A DNA stretch of 64,000 bases from Vibrio diabolicus. Its GTDB lineage: Bacteria; Pseudomonadota; Gammaproteobacteria; Enterobacterales; Vibrionaceae. Below, in pieces: positions 56,487 through 64,000 of the stretch. The stretch is taken from positions 186,001-250,000 of the forward strand of contig CCKK01000003.1 in assembly GCA_001048675.1 (NCBI GenBank), written 5' to 3'. The stretch's first letter is position 1; the number at the start of each line of letters is the position of its first letter. The position numbers were made by a program, and so were the translations under genes. Below the pieces are notes generated by a model. That model ran no database searches. It was not told the origin of the DNA and saw only the letters and a list, made by a program, of their open reading frames with translations.

Positions 56487-57133
56487 TACTTACCTCTCCC
56501 TTTTAGGTCTTGAATCTCAGTATCCGTTAAGTAGCGGATGTTGCTGTCTTTAAGAATGAACGCTAGCTTCGCTGTCTCTTCTAGCTCTTCTGCGTTATCC
56601 ACTGCATCTTCAAAGTCCGTACCCGTGATCACTGGACCATGGTTCGCCAGGAGGAAAGCTCGGTAGTCACTAGCCCGCTGCGCAAGTTCTTCAGCAATCT
56701 GAGGGTCGCCCGGGCGCAGGTACGGAATCACTGGCAGCTCGCCAATGCGCATTACAAAGTAAGGTGTGAAAGCTTTGATGGCATTCTCGCGATCTAAACC
56801 TTCAAGACAAGAAAGCGCCGTCAAGTAAGTAGAATGCAGATGCACAATCGCATTACACTTTGAGTTATTTCGATAAATCGCCAGATGAAAAGCCACTTCT
56901 TTTGATGGCTTTTCACCAGAGATATGGTTGCCATCAATATCCACAACCGAAAGCTCTTCAGCAATCAAGCGGCCGAACGAAGAACCAGTTGGCGTTGCCA
57001 GAAAGTGTCCATTAGGCAGTTTTAGAGAAAGGTTGCCAGCGCCGCCAGTCGCATAGCCACGTTCAAACATAGAGCGCGCCATAGTGACCATTTGCTCTCG
57101 CAGTTGTTGTTCTGTCATCAATTCTTTATTCAT
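56486..57133 (-). CDS. otnC: 3-oxo-tetronate 4-phosphate decarboxylase
   Basis: Class II aldolase/adducin-family enzyme that decarboxylates 3-oxo-tetronate 4-phosphate to dihydroxyacetone phosphate. 215 residues from MNKELM (ATG 57133 with GGTGAGG upstream). Conserved GGAGNLSLK near the N-terminus, Zn-binding IVHLHSTYLTAL (His pair), proline-rich YLRPGDPQIAEE and NHGPVITG are present. Codes between otnK and otnI in the usual order. Confidence 0.9.
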   Translation of the reverse strand: MNKELMTEQQLREQMVTMARSMFERGYATGGAGNLSLKLPNGHFLATPTGSSFGRLIAEELSVVDIDGNHISGEKPSKEVAFHLAIYRNNSKCNAIVHLHSTYLTALSCLEGLDRENAIKAFTPYFVMRIGELPVIPYLRPGDPQIAEELAQRASDYRAFLLANHGPVITGTDFEDAVDNAEELEETAKLAFILKDSNIRYLTDTEIQDLKGRGK

Positions 57134-57144
57134 CACAACCTCAC

Positions 57145-58404
57145 CTATTCAAAAAACGACTGTGCTTTGGCAAAGAAGTGTTCATCGCCGAAGTTGCCCG
57201 ATTTCAGAGCCAAAGAAAGCTCGCCTTCAAGTGACTTCACCCAAGGTACACCTGGTGCGATTTGAGGACCGATATGAAAACCTTTTACGGCTAGGCTTTG
57301 GGTTACAACCCCTGAGGTTTCCCCACCCGCAACGATGAAATTTTTCACACCGTGCTGCTGAAGTTTGATTGCAAGTTGGCTAAAGAATTGTTCAACCGCG
57401 TGACTTGAAGCATGCGCGCCAAACTCTTGTTGAATCGCTTTTAACGCCGCTGCATCTGCGGTTGCGTAAACCAGTGGTGCGAACTCGCTTTCGATGTTGG
57501 TCATGACCCAATCAAACACTTGATTTGAGTAATCTTCTTCCGTCAGACACGCCTTCACATCAATAGCAAAGTGTGGCGCTTTTTCTTTGTAAACAGCGAC
57601 CTGTTGGTTGGTCATGACAGAACAAGATCCAGATAACACAACGGTTGGTGCCTTTTTAGGGTTCCCCTCTTGCTTCGCATCACTTTGATCTTCAAGGTTC
57701 TCTATCCAGTTCTTAGCAATACCCGCAGCCAAACCAGAACCACCAGTTACCAGTTTTAGAGACTTCGCCGCTTGGCCAAGTGTGACAAGATGCTCTGCAT
57801 TGAATGCATCAACCACTGCATAGCGGTTGCCTTGTACTTTTAGCTCTTCAAAGCGCTCAATTACCGCTTTTGGACCTTGTTCAATTATTTGGAAGTTCAC
57901 CAGGCCAGATTTGCCTTGAGATTGAGCATCCATCATACGAACTAGGCTTGAATCAGTCATTGGTGTCACAGGGTGATTACGCATACCTGAGTCGCTTAGC
58001 AAGTCTTGGAATACAAATAGATGGCCGTTGTAAACTGTGCGACCATTCACTGGTAATGATGGGCATACAATGGTGAACGCTTCACCTAGCTCTGCAAGCA
58101 GTGCATCCGTTACAGGACCAATGTTACCTTCTGCTGTGCTGTCAAACGTTGAGCAGTACTTGAAGTAAAACTGCTGACAGCCATTTGCTTGCAGCCACTT
58201 AAGCGCAGCTACTGAATCCTCGATTGCCTCATCTACAGGACAGGAGCGAGATTTAAGACTGATCACGACCGCATCTGCGTTTACATCAATCTCTTCTTTT
58301 GGAATACCGTTAAGCTGAACTGTGCGCATGCCGTTTTCTACAAGAAAACCTGCGATGTCTGTTGCGCCAGTAAAGTCGTCTGCGATAACGCCTAATAACA
58401 TCAT
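57145..58404 (-). CDS. otnK: 3-oxo-tetronate kinase (DUF1537 family)
   Basis: Phosphorylates 3-oxo-tetronate at C4 with ATP. 419 residues; N-terminal four-carbon acid-binding domain with GVIADDFTGATDIAG, the central part with YFKYCSTFDST and the C-terminal nucleotide-binding domain with FIVAGGETSGVVTQSL. ATG with GGAG 6 bases upstream. It sits 22 bases after ltnD and 11 before otnC, same strand. DUF1537 kinases include several substrate types; the pathway neighbours fix this one. Confidence 0.92.
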   Translation of the reverse strand: MMLLGVIADDFTGATDIAGFLVENGMRTVQLNGIPKEEIDVNADAVVISLKSRSCPVDEAIEDSVAALKWLQANGCQQFYFKYCSTFDSTAEGNIGPVTDALLAELGEAFTIVCPSLPVNGRTVYNGHLFVFQDLLSDSGMRNHPVTPMTDSSLVRMMDAQSQGKSGLVNFQIIEQGPKAVIERFEELKVQGNRYAVVDAFNAEHLVTLGQAAKSLKLVTGGSGLAAGIAKNWIENLEDQSDAKQEGNPKKAPTVVLSGSCSVMTNQQVAVYKEKAPHFAIDVKACLTEEDYSNQVFDWVMTNIESEFAPLVYATADAAALKAIQQEFGAHASSHAVEQFFSQLAIKLQQHGVKNFIVAGGETSGVVTQSLAVKGFHIGPQIAPGVPWVKSLEGELSLALKSGNFGDEHFFAKAQSFFE

Positions 58405-58426
58405 TTTTTCTCCGTTTTACGTGCGC

Positions 58427-59335
58427 TTACTTCTGTTTGTTTTCTACACCTGGAAGCTCAATACCATCAAAAATCTTGATAACGGCACTGTCGTCTTCCT
58501 GGCCAAAACCAGCATTGCTTGCACTCAAAAACATGTTTAGTGCTGTGCTTGATAGAGGAAGTGGAAATTTGAGATCTTTTGCTGTGTCCGATACGAGGTT
58601 TAGATCTTTCACAAAGATGTCGACTATAGATTTAGGGGAGTAGTCACCATCAACTACATGCTTCATGCGGTTCTCAAACATCCAAGAGTTACCCGCTGCA
58701 TTCGTCACCACGTCGTACATCAGGTCAAGAGGAATGTTTGCACGTGCCGCTAATGCCATTGCTTCAGCACCAGCTGCGATATGAACACCTGCTAGCAATT
58801 GGTGGATAATCTTCACAGTTGCGCCTAGGCCAATCGCTTCACCGATATTGTAGACCTTAGCTGCCGTTGCGTTGAGTACTGGTTCAAGTGCATCAAATGT
58901 GCTTTGCGCTCCCGACGCCATAATAGTCATCTCACCTGATTCTGCTTTTGCAGCACCACCAGATACCGGTGCATCAAGCATCACAAGGTTGTGTTCTGCC
59001 AATTTCGCTTCAATTTGTTTTGCGTCTTCTGCTGAGATGGTTGCTGAAACCATTACTGGCGTATTCGGCTTAAGCGCTGTAGCAAGACCGGTTTTGAACA
59101 AGACCGTGTTAACTTGAGCTGCGTTCACAACAAGAACTAGAACCGAATCAAGCTTATCTGCAAACTCAACTGCATTTGTAGAAACAGCTTTTGCACCGAA
59201 TGAACCTAGCTCTTCAAGCGCTTGAGAATTTAAATCGAAACCATATACATCTAGGCCTGCACGCACACATGACTTTGCGGCGCCCATTCCCATAGAGCCT
59301 AAACCGATAACACCTACAGATTGAACTTCACTCAT
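58427..59335 (-). CDS. ltnD: L-threonate dehydrogenase
   Basis: NAD-dependent beta-hydroxyacid dehydrogenase that oxidises L-threonate to 2-oxo-tetronate. 302 residues: GLGSMGMG dinucleotide motif at 11-18, substrate block DAPVSGGAAKAESGEMTIM (about 118-136), catalytic Lys in ATVKIIHQLLAG (near 173) and the C-terminal helical domain with KDLNLVSDTAKD. First gene of the operon, divergent from the DeoR gene by 274 bases that carry three candidate operators. Confidence 0.92.
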   Translation of the reverse strand: MSEVQSVGVIGLGSMGMGAAKSCVRAGLDVYGFDLNSQALEELGSFGAKAVSTNAVEFADKLDSVLVLVVNAAQVNTVLFKTGLATALKPNTPVMVSATISAEDAKQIEAKLAEHNLVMLDAPVSGGAAKAESGEMTIMASGAQSTFDALEPVLNATAAKVYNIGEAIGLGATVKIIHQLLAGVHIAAGAEAMALAARANIPLDLMYDVVTNAAGNSWMFENRMKHVVDGDYSPKSIVDIFVKDLNLVSDTAKDLKFPLPLSSTALNMFLSASNAGFGQEDDSAVIKIFDGIELPGVENKQK

Positions 59336-59386
59336 AAAAACAATGCCTTCTGGTCTATTAAACTTTGTTAATTCTTGTTTGGTTGA

Positions 59387-59402
59387 TGTGATTATATGTG
59401 AA
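59387..59402. promoter_or_regulatory. Candidate DeoR operator, copy 1 (minus orientation)
   Basis: TGTGATTATATGTGAA, the reverse complement of TTCACA-TATA-ATCACA: two WTCACA half-sites with a 10-base period. It lies 52-67 bases before the ltnD start. Confidence 0.6.
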
Positions 59403-59427
59403 GATTAATACTAAGACTTCGCTTTGA

Positions 59428-59443
59428 ATCACATTTTTTCACA
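59428..59443. promoter_or_regulatory. Candidate DeoR operator, copy 2
   Basis: ATCACATTTTTTCACA, WTCACA-N4-WTCACA as a direct repeat on the plus strand, near the middle of the divergent region. Confidence 0.6.
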
Positions 59444-59540
59444 TAAATTAACAATGTCGTGATATATACCTCTTTATGGGAAGAGACATTCCGAGCAGTT
59501 AACACAAGCGGAGGCTGTTCTTACAACGTTGAGAACATAA

Positions 59541-59556
59541 TTCACAGATATTCACA
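59541..59556. promoter_or_regulatory. Candidate DeoR operator, copy 3
   Basis: TTCACAGATATTCACA, the same 10-base direct repeat, 54-69 bases before the DeoR start, suitable for autoregulation. Confidence 0.6.
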
Positions 59557-59609
59557 AAAAATAAAAAGATTGGTAGGATACTGAAAAACAAGAATATAGA
59601 AGTGAAATT

Positions 59610-60368
59610 ATGATCCCAGCAGAACGTCAAAGAACCATATTATCCCTGTTATCACATCAAGAAGTGTTAAGCATTTCAGATTTAACCGACCACCTTGGCG
59701 TATCACATATGACCATTCGTCGTGATATCGTGAAGCTTGAATCCTCAGGTAAAGTCGTTTCTGTTTCTGGTGGAGTGCAACTCGCTCAAGCTCTACATTC
59801 AGAACTTTCCCATGATGCGAAGGTCGAGCAACAAGCGGATGAAAAGATTCAAATTGGTAAGCTGGCGGCTACGTTAATTGGCCAAGACGCTACTATTTAC
59901 TTGGATGCGGGAACAACCTCTCTAGAAATCGCCCATCAAATAGCAAATCGTAATGATCTTTTAGTGATCACCAATGACTTCTCTATTGCTGCTTTCCTTA
60001 TGACGCACAGTGAATGTGAGCTTTACCACACAGGAGGAAAAATTGACCGCGAAAACCAATCCACCATTGGTGGAAAAGTCGCAGAGTTCTTGAACGGGCT
60101 AAATATTGATATCTCCTTTATTTCGACTTCTTCTTGGAGCTTGAAGGGCTTATCAACACCTAATGAAAATAAAGTTCTCGTAAAAAAAGCGATCATCAAG
60201 GCGGCACAAACCAACTATCTGATCTCAGACTCAACTAAATACGGTCAGATAGCGAGCTTTCATGCATTAGACATCGAGCAATTGGACGGAATTATTACCG
60301 ATCGAAACCTATCAGAAGTGGTCACACAAGAATTAACGGATAAAGGATTACGTGTTTATAAAGAGTAA
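59610..60368 (+). CDS. DeoR-family regulator of the tetronate operon
   Basis: 252-residue repressor. N-terminal HTH (about 1-55; ISDLTDHLGVSHMTIRRDIVKLESSG), C-terminal phosphosugar-sensing ISOCOT-like domain (about 75-235; IYLDAGTTSLEIA, LVITNDFSIAA, HTGGKIDRENQSTIGG). Typical size and order for DeoR proteins such as YgbI found beside tetronate genes. Effector probably a tetronate phosphate, inferred. ATG 59610; no strong ribosome site but GAAGTGAAATT lies before it. Confidence 0.92.
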   Translation: MIPAERQRTILSLLSHQEVLSISDLTDHLGVSHMTIRRDIVKLESSGKVVSVSGGVQLAQALHSELSHDAKVEQQADEKIQIGKLAATLIGQDATIYLDAGTTSLEIAHQIANRNDLLVITNDFSIAAFLMTHSECELYHTGGKIDRENQSTIGGKVAEFLNGLNIDISFISTSSWSLKGLSTPNENKVLVKKAIIKAAQTNYLISDSTKYGQIASFHALDIEQLDGIITDRNLSEVVTQELTDKGLRVYKE

Positions 60369-60545
60369 CACTACCTAAACACCTGAGTTCGCGTCACTTT
60401 TATACTCGTTAATCTATAGGTGCTTCCAATATACATAGACCTTATTGTGTACTTTCTGGCAGAAAACACATCCTTTTGTTTTCTAAATTACCAAATTACT
60501 GATTACATCTGGATATGGACGCTCACTTCGCTTTATCGCTGCTCG

Positions 60546-61425
60546 TCACTTGTCATCAAAAATCAAATTCACCGCAATTGCCATCAAAACTAAGCCTGAG
60601 ATTGGCAGCAAGACACCTAATGGCGAGCGCTCTATGTAAGGCAGATTCTCTGCAATCAATAAACCCCACTCGGGTTCTGGCGGCTTAACGCCTAGTCCGA
60701 TAAAACTCAGAGAAGTCAGGCTGATCGTAATGTACGGCAAACGCAGAAACGCGTAACGAATCAATGGCGGCAGCACATAAGGCAACAAGTAGTAACGGAG
60801 TACTCGCCACTGACTGGTTCCCCAAATGGGCGCAAGATGCGTATAAGGCTGCGCTTTGGCTTCCATCAACAAGCTCGCGCAAGGCGCCGCTAATGGTGCC
60901 CACGACACCATAACAATCGCAATCAAGGCACTGTTTGGGTTCATCCCCGTTAGACCAGCGGTCAGCAGACCCGCCACAATGTATGGCACACCTTTGGTGA
61001 TCTCAATTAAGCCTCGGCTATAACGAGTCACGAAGCCGAGCAGCAAACTAATCACCAAACTTAGGAACGTTGCGATGATGCCCATTTTGATCGTCGACAT
61101 CATACCGCCGCCTACACGAGCAAGCAGATCTCGACCAACGGCGTCGGCACCAAACGCAATTCAAGGCGAGTAAAGTGGATGGTGTAAGGATCGCGCATTA
61201 ACGCCCACCCCGCACAACCAATCAGCAAGGCAAAGCGTAAGATTTGAAACTTACTGATGTTCGCCGATAGCCAAGTGATCACCCAAGGCTCATCTAATAC
61301 ACGCTAAGGCTGTCATTGAGCAAGCGCCCGAACATGAACCAGAGTTCTCCAGCAAGGAATAGCATGGATAACTGATACAACCAGCAAACGTATTCTCATA
61401 CAAAGCTTCAAATAGGATAACGACT
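60546..61425 (-). pseudogene. Decayed peptide/nickel-type ABC permease (DppC/SapC-like)
   Basis: Only the C-terminal 180 residues are open (MMSTIKMGIIATFL to FDDK), carrying the BPD_transp_1 signature SLTSLSFIGLGVKPPEPEWG. Upstream pieces lie in other frames: GADAVGRDLLARVGGG just before, then WALMRDPYTIHFT, LYQLSMLFLAGELWFMFGR and LFEALYENTFAG, each needing a one-base change to join the next (near 61161, 61300 and 61380). The parts match one permease when rejoined, so it is a broken gene. No ATPase, binding-protein or partner permease lies beside it; the rest of the operon seems to have gone. Confidence 0.78.
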
Positions 61426-61613
61426 TATGAGAAAAGCCAAGTTAACTACATATAAATGAGTTTCTAGTTTGGAAAGATTAGCGTTTGGTTGAGCATGGCA
61501 GATCAGAATGTATCTGCCATGTCATAACGGTAGTGATTGGCGAAAAGAGGCCGTACAGATGATATTTAAGGCTTGTGGGTTTCATCTGACAATGTTTAGG
61601 TAGATACCAAGCC

Positions 61614-61892
61614 TTATGTTCTGTAAAGCACCTTTACAACATGCCAACCGAACTTGGTTTTAACTAAATGTGGCGTCAGAACCTCGCCAGAAAAGCACAC
61701 TTTGTCGAACTGAGGTACCATTTGACCACGGCGGAACTCACCAAGATCACCACCGCGCTTGCCTGACGGGCAAGTGGAATACTTCTTCGCTAGTGTCTGA
61801 AACTTTGCGCCTTTTTTCAGTTGCTTGATAATGTCTTCTGCTTGCTCTTTGTGCTTCACAAGAATATGTAATGCGGCTGCTGTATTTGCCAT
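61614..61892 (-). CDS. ppiC: PpiC parvulin-type peptidyl-prolyl isomerase
   Basis: Cytoplasmic folding helper of 92 residues, one parvulin domain. [18 protein letters not shown] is the true start (61892, GAGAG upstream); the longer frame reaching 61982 adds no homology. The parvulin sequence [27 protein letters not shown], kept short here, and [14 protein letters not shown] are almost the same as in E. coli PpiC. Single gene. Confidence 0.94.
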   Translation of the reverse strand: MANTAAALHILVKHKEQAEDIIKQLKKGAKFQTLAKKYSTCPSGKRGGDLGEFRRGQMVPQFDKVCFSGEVLTPHLVKTKFGWHVVKVLYRT

Positions 61893-62169
61893 TGATCTAT
61901 CTCTCACTATTCTGGTCGCGCAAGTGTACCCAATCCCTTTTAACACGCCAAACATTTCTTGTTTATACCTAGGCGGCTTCAAGGTTCAAATACATGGGAC
62001 TATCAAACTTCCGGCATAACAAGATTAAAATACAACCAAGTTTTGCTCAGTTAATCACTATTCTTTAAGAGATTGTCTAAAAAGCTCACATTTGTCTCTC
62101 CGATGGTTGAAGCCTTCGTCTGATAAGATTAGATTAGACACAATTCGGTGGTATTTATAAGGTTATTTC

Positions 62170-63085
62170 ATGGCAAAAGTCGTTAGTAAAGCGAATCAAT
62201 CTCAGGGCATGTTGATGTTCAAACTCACCCTGCAACAGAGTTTCGCGATAGGCACGCTAAAAGTCCGTGAAATCGTTCCGTATATGCCAACCACGAAGAT
62301 CCCTTACTCGCATCATCACGTTATTGGCACCGTCACAATACGTAACTTAACAGTGCCTGTGATCGACATGTCAGCGGCTGTCGGCTTTCGTCCTATCAGT
62401 GAAGAAGAATAACAAAAATTGCTACTTGATCGTGACAGACTGTTTGCGAACCGTGGTCGCCTTTATGGTTCGTAGTATTGAGAAGATCATTGAATGCGAT
62501 TGGAAAGCCATTGAAACCCCACCAGCGAGCGCTGGGAAAAATATTTTCGTAACGGGTATTACTCGCTACGAAGACAAAACGGTTCAGATGCTGGATGTAG
62601 AACTGCTGCTTTCCAAAATTTATCCGCAATACGAAAACTCAAAGATCCCGATGCTGACAGATGTTGAACGTGAGCGCCTAAAAGCATTAAGCATTCTTTT
62701 GGTGGATGACTCTTCCATCGCTCGTAAACAGCTGTGTGATGCTCTTGATAGTATCAATATCGGATACCAAATTTGTAAAAATGGTTTAGACGCATTAGAG
62801 CTGATGAAAAGCGAGGCTGAGGCTCATCGACCAATCGATATTTTGGTCAGTGATATTGAGATGCCAGGGCTTGACGGCTACGAGCTAGCATTCGAAGTAC
62901 AAAATGACTCCGCTCTTAATCACTCATACCGCATTTTGCATACGTCGTTATCGAGCGAAATCTGTGTAGACAGAGCTCACCAAGTTGGCGCACACGAGGC
63001 GCTTGAGAAGTTCAATGCTGGTGAGCTGATTGAAGCCATGCTGCGCGGAGCAAAAGAACTAGAAGCCAAAGCTATGGCTTCTTAA
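62170..63085 (+). pseudogene. cheV: CheV-type chemotaxis coupling protein, frameshifted
   Basis: CheV joins a CheW-like coupling domain to a response-regulator domain. Frame 1 (62170-62412) has MAKVVSKANQSQGMLMFKLT and GTLKVREIVPYMPTT, then stops at TAA 62410-62412 after RPISEEE. Frame 3 takes over at once (NKNCYLIVTDCLRTVVAFMV) and gives the rest of the CheW domain and a REC domain with LLVDDSSIARKQL, DILVSDIEMPGLDG (phospho-Asp) and the Thr/Lys switch region (HTSLSS, ALEKF). Removing one base near 62410 restores a protein of about 304 residues, normal for CheV. Total length is one base over a multiple of three. Confidence 0.88.
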
Positions 63086-63185
63086 CTCTAAACTAAACAG
63101 CCAAGAAGCAAATTGTCGAATATGGTGTTTTGCGGCCATTTTTTCGCGCAGAAGCTTTGATGTTCGCAGCTGCTAGTTTCTCAGG

Positions 63186-63722
63186 TCACTTCTTTGGCAT
63201 CGAGTAACTACGAGATACAAACTCTGTCTCTTCGACTTGATTGATGTGATTAATATAAGAAGCCAAGCTATAAAGTACATTCGCCAATAAGTTCGCGTAA
63301 CGAAATAGAATGGGGGCAGGTTGCTTCTTACCTGCATGTTCGATCGCAACTAATGCTCGTACCGTTTTTTTAGCTTGGCAACGGCACAAATGCAATTGAC
63401 TGGATGCAGGGTGCCCTCCGGGTAGAACGAAACCTTTGAATCCACCATCAATGCGTTGCTTAAGTAATTCATAATCTGCCTTTAGCTCTTCAACTTCCGC
63501 TTCTGTAATCGCTAGCTTTCCGCGAACCGAACCATTTAGGTGATAAACATTAGGCTGCATTCTTGTCAGTATATCGCGGCTAAACTCGTCCAGATCCATC
63601 GCGAGGACTAAACCAATACGACTACAAAGTTCATCTGCCGTGATTTCAAAGTCACAAACCGGACTGTCCTCGTAAATAAAGGGATAACAAATCTCACTCA
63701 ATTCCTTGCTCACAGGCTTCAT
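63186..63722 (-). CDS. ATP:cob(I)alamin adenosyltransferase-like (PduO fold) protein
   Basis: 178 residues. The C-terminal half matches the PduO-type adenosyltransferase helices: GGHPASSQLHLCRCQAKKTVRALV and RYANLLANVLYSLASYIN. The N-terminal glycine-rich ATP-binding start (T-R-x-G-D-x-G) of active PduO enzymes is not seen; the protein starts MKPVSKELSEICYPFIYED instead. So it is a family member that may have lost, or changed, the ATP site. Located near hutZ, same strand. Function in cobalamin use is plausible but not shown. Confidence 0.75.
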   Translation of the reverse strand: MKPVSKELSEICYPFIYEDSPVCDFEITADELCSRIGLVLAMDLDEFSRDILTRMQPNVYHLNGSVRGKLAITEAEVEELKADYELLKQRIDGGFKGFVLPGGHPASSQLHLCRCQAKKTVRALVAIEHAGKKQPAPILFRYANLLANVLYSLASYINHINQVEETEFVSRSYSMPKK

Positions 63723-63818
63723 GCTTTTGTTCCAATATAAAAAAGGGAGCCAGTATAACCTAACTCCCCTTATGCGTTCATTATTCCGAATGCTCGATTT
63801 TACATGACCGGTTTACAA

Positions 63819-64000
63819 TCAAGCACTTTCGATTTTCTTGTGACCTTCTTGAAGGTGAACAAAGTCCACTAAATCGTCGCCAGAGACTTGATACGCTTGA
63901 CCAAAGCCTTTAACAAACAGTCCCGATTCTGGCTTTAAGTTAAACAACACGAAATCCTCTAGTTGGCTGAGACCATCAATAATCTCACCAAAACGTTCTT
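63819..64000 (-). CDS. hutZ: Haem-utilisation protein HutZ, C-terminal part only
   Basis: The window ends inside the gene; only the last 59 residues are here. They read ERFGEIIDGLSQLEDF, LFVKGFGQAYQVSGDD and VHLQEGHKK, matching V. cholerae HutZ, a split-barrel haem-degrading protein usually encoded in hutWXZ with the haem receptor and TonB genes. The start and neighbours hutX/hutW should lie to the right. The stop is TGA at 63819-63821. Confidence 0.88.
   Translation of the reverse strand, partial: ERFGEIIDGLSQLEDFVLFNLKPESGLFVKGFGQAYQVSGDDLVDFVHLQEGHKKIESA

Noticed and set aside
59387..59402. CRP site (TGTGA-N6-TCACA) in the tetronate promoter
   Set aside because: Half-sites are in direct, not inverted, orientation, so the pattern does not fit CRP.
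1..64000. CRISPR array, tRNA, rRNA, IS element, integron or prophage
   Set aside because: No spaced direct-repeat array, transposase, integrase or cloverleaf was seen on either strand.

Overview
This window looks like a stretch of a Vibrio genome, most likely the second chromosome of a Harveyi-clade species close to V. alginolyticus or V. parahaemolyticus. That is inference from gene content: a CARB-type class A beta-lactamase carrying the R-S-G variant of the KTG box, an M9 Vibrio collagenase, the end of a hutZ haem-utilisation gene, two chemoreceptors, CheV, SpeG and Kef. No plasmid, phage, insertion sequence, tRNA, rRNA or CRISPR array was seen. Genes are dense and mostly separated by clear Rho-independent terminators.

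Layout. 1-6.3 kb: end of a chemoreceptor, a three-gene ABC-2 exporter (lipoprotein adaptor, ATPase, permease), a small membrane protein and a membrane-anchored EEP-fold protein. 6.3-10.6 kb: one very large gene fusing a GltD-like NAD(P)H oxidoreductase to a molybdopterin formate dehydrogenase. 10.6-18.6 kb: a copper-export operon (Met-rich secreted protein, CusC, CusB with two CusF domains, CusA, CopI-like cupredoxin) behind a MerR/CueR-type promoter with a 19-bp spacer. 18.6-23.5 kb: ferric-reductase-like flavocytochrome, CARB beta-lactamase, GAF-GGDEF protein, a 50-residue protein and SpeG. 23.5-30.9 kb: a leftward block with an RND pump and its adaptor, a FadL-type channel and two small outer-membrane barrels. 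31.4-38.9 kb: prolyl oligopeptidase, a frameshifted ABC-F ATPase, a Usp protein and a KefG/KefB pair. 39-45.6 kb: ArsR and MerR regulators, cytoplasmic alpha-amylase, carboxymuconolactone-decarboxylase-like protein and collagenase. 46-52.9 kb: an unknown membrane protein, a second AccD with a divergent LysR regulator, a chemoreceptor, and the RcnA/RcnR nickel-cobalt export pair with three tandem operators. 53.2-60.4 kb: a complete four-carbon acid-sugar operon (LtnD, OtnK, OtnC, OtnI, DenD, GntP-type permease) under a divergent DeoR regulator. 60.5-64 kb: a decayed peptide-type ABC permease, PpiC, a frameshifted CheV, an adenosyltransferase-like protein and partial HutZ.

How they work together. 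Three metal or stress circuits can be read with their DNA sites: copper (CueR-type promoter plus cus genes), nickel/cobalt (RcnR sites plus rcnA) and a MerR-CMD pair with a 16-bp palindrome. The tetronate operon should feed L-threonate and D-erythronate into dihydroxyacetone phosphate, probably controlled through three copies of a WTCACA-N4-WTCACA motif. Four otherwise recognisable genes (ABC-F, rcnA, cheV, ABC permease) carry one-base frame changes, which may be true decay or assembly error and should be checked before any is called lost.
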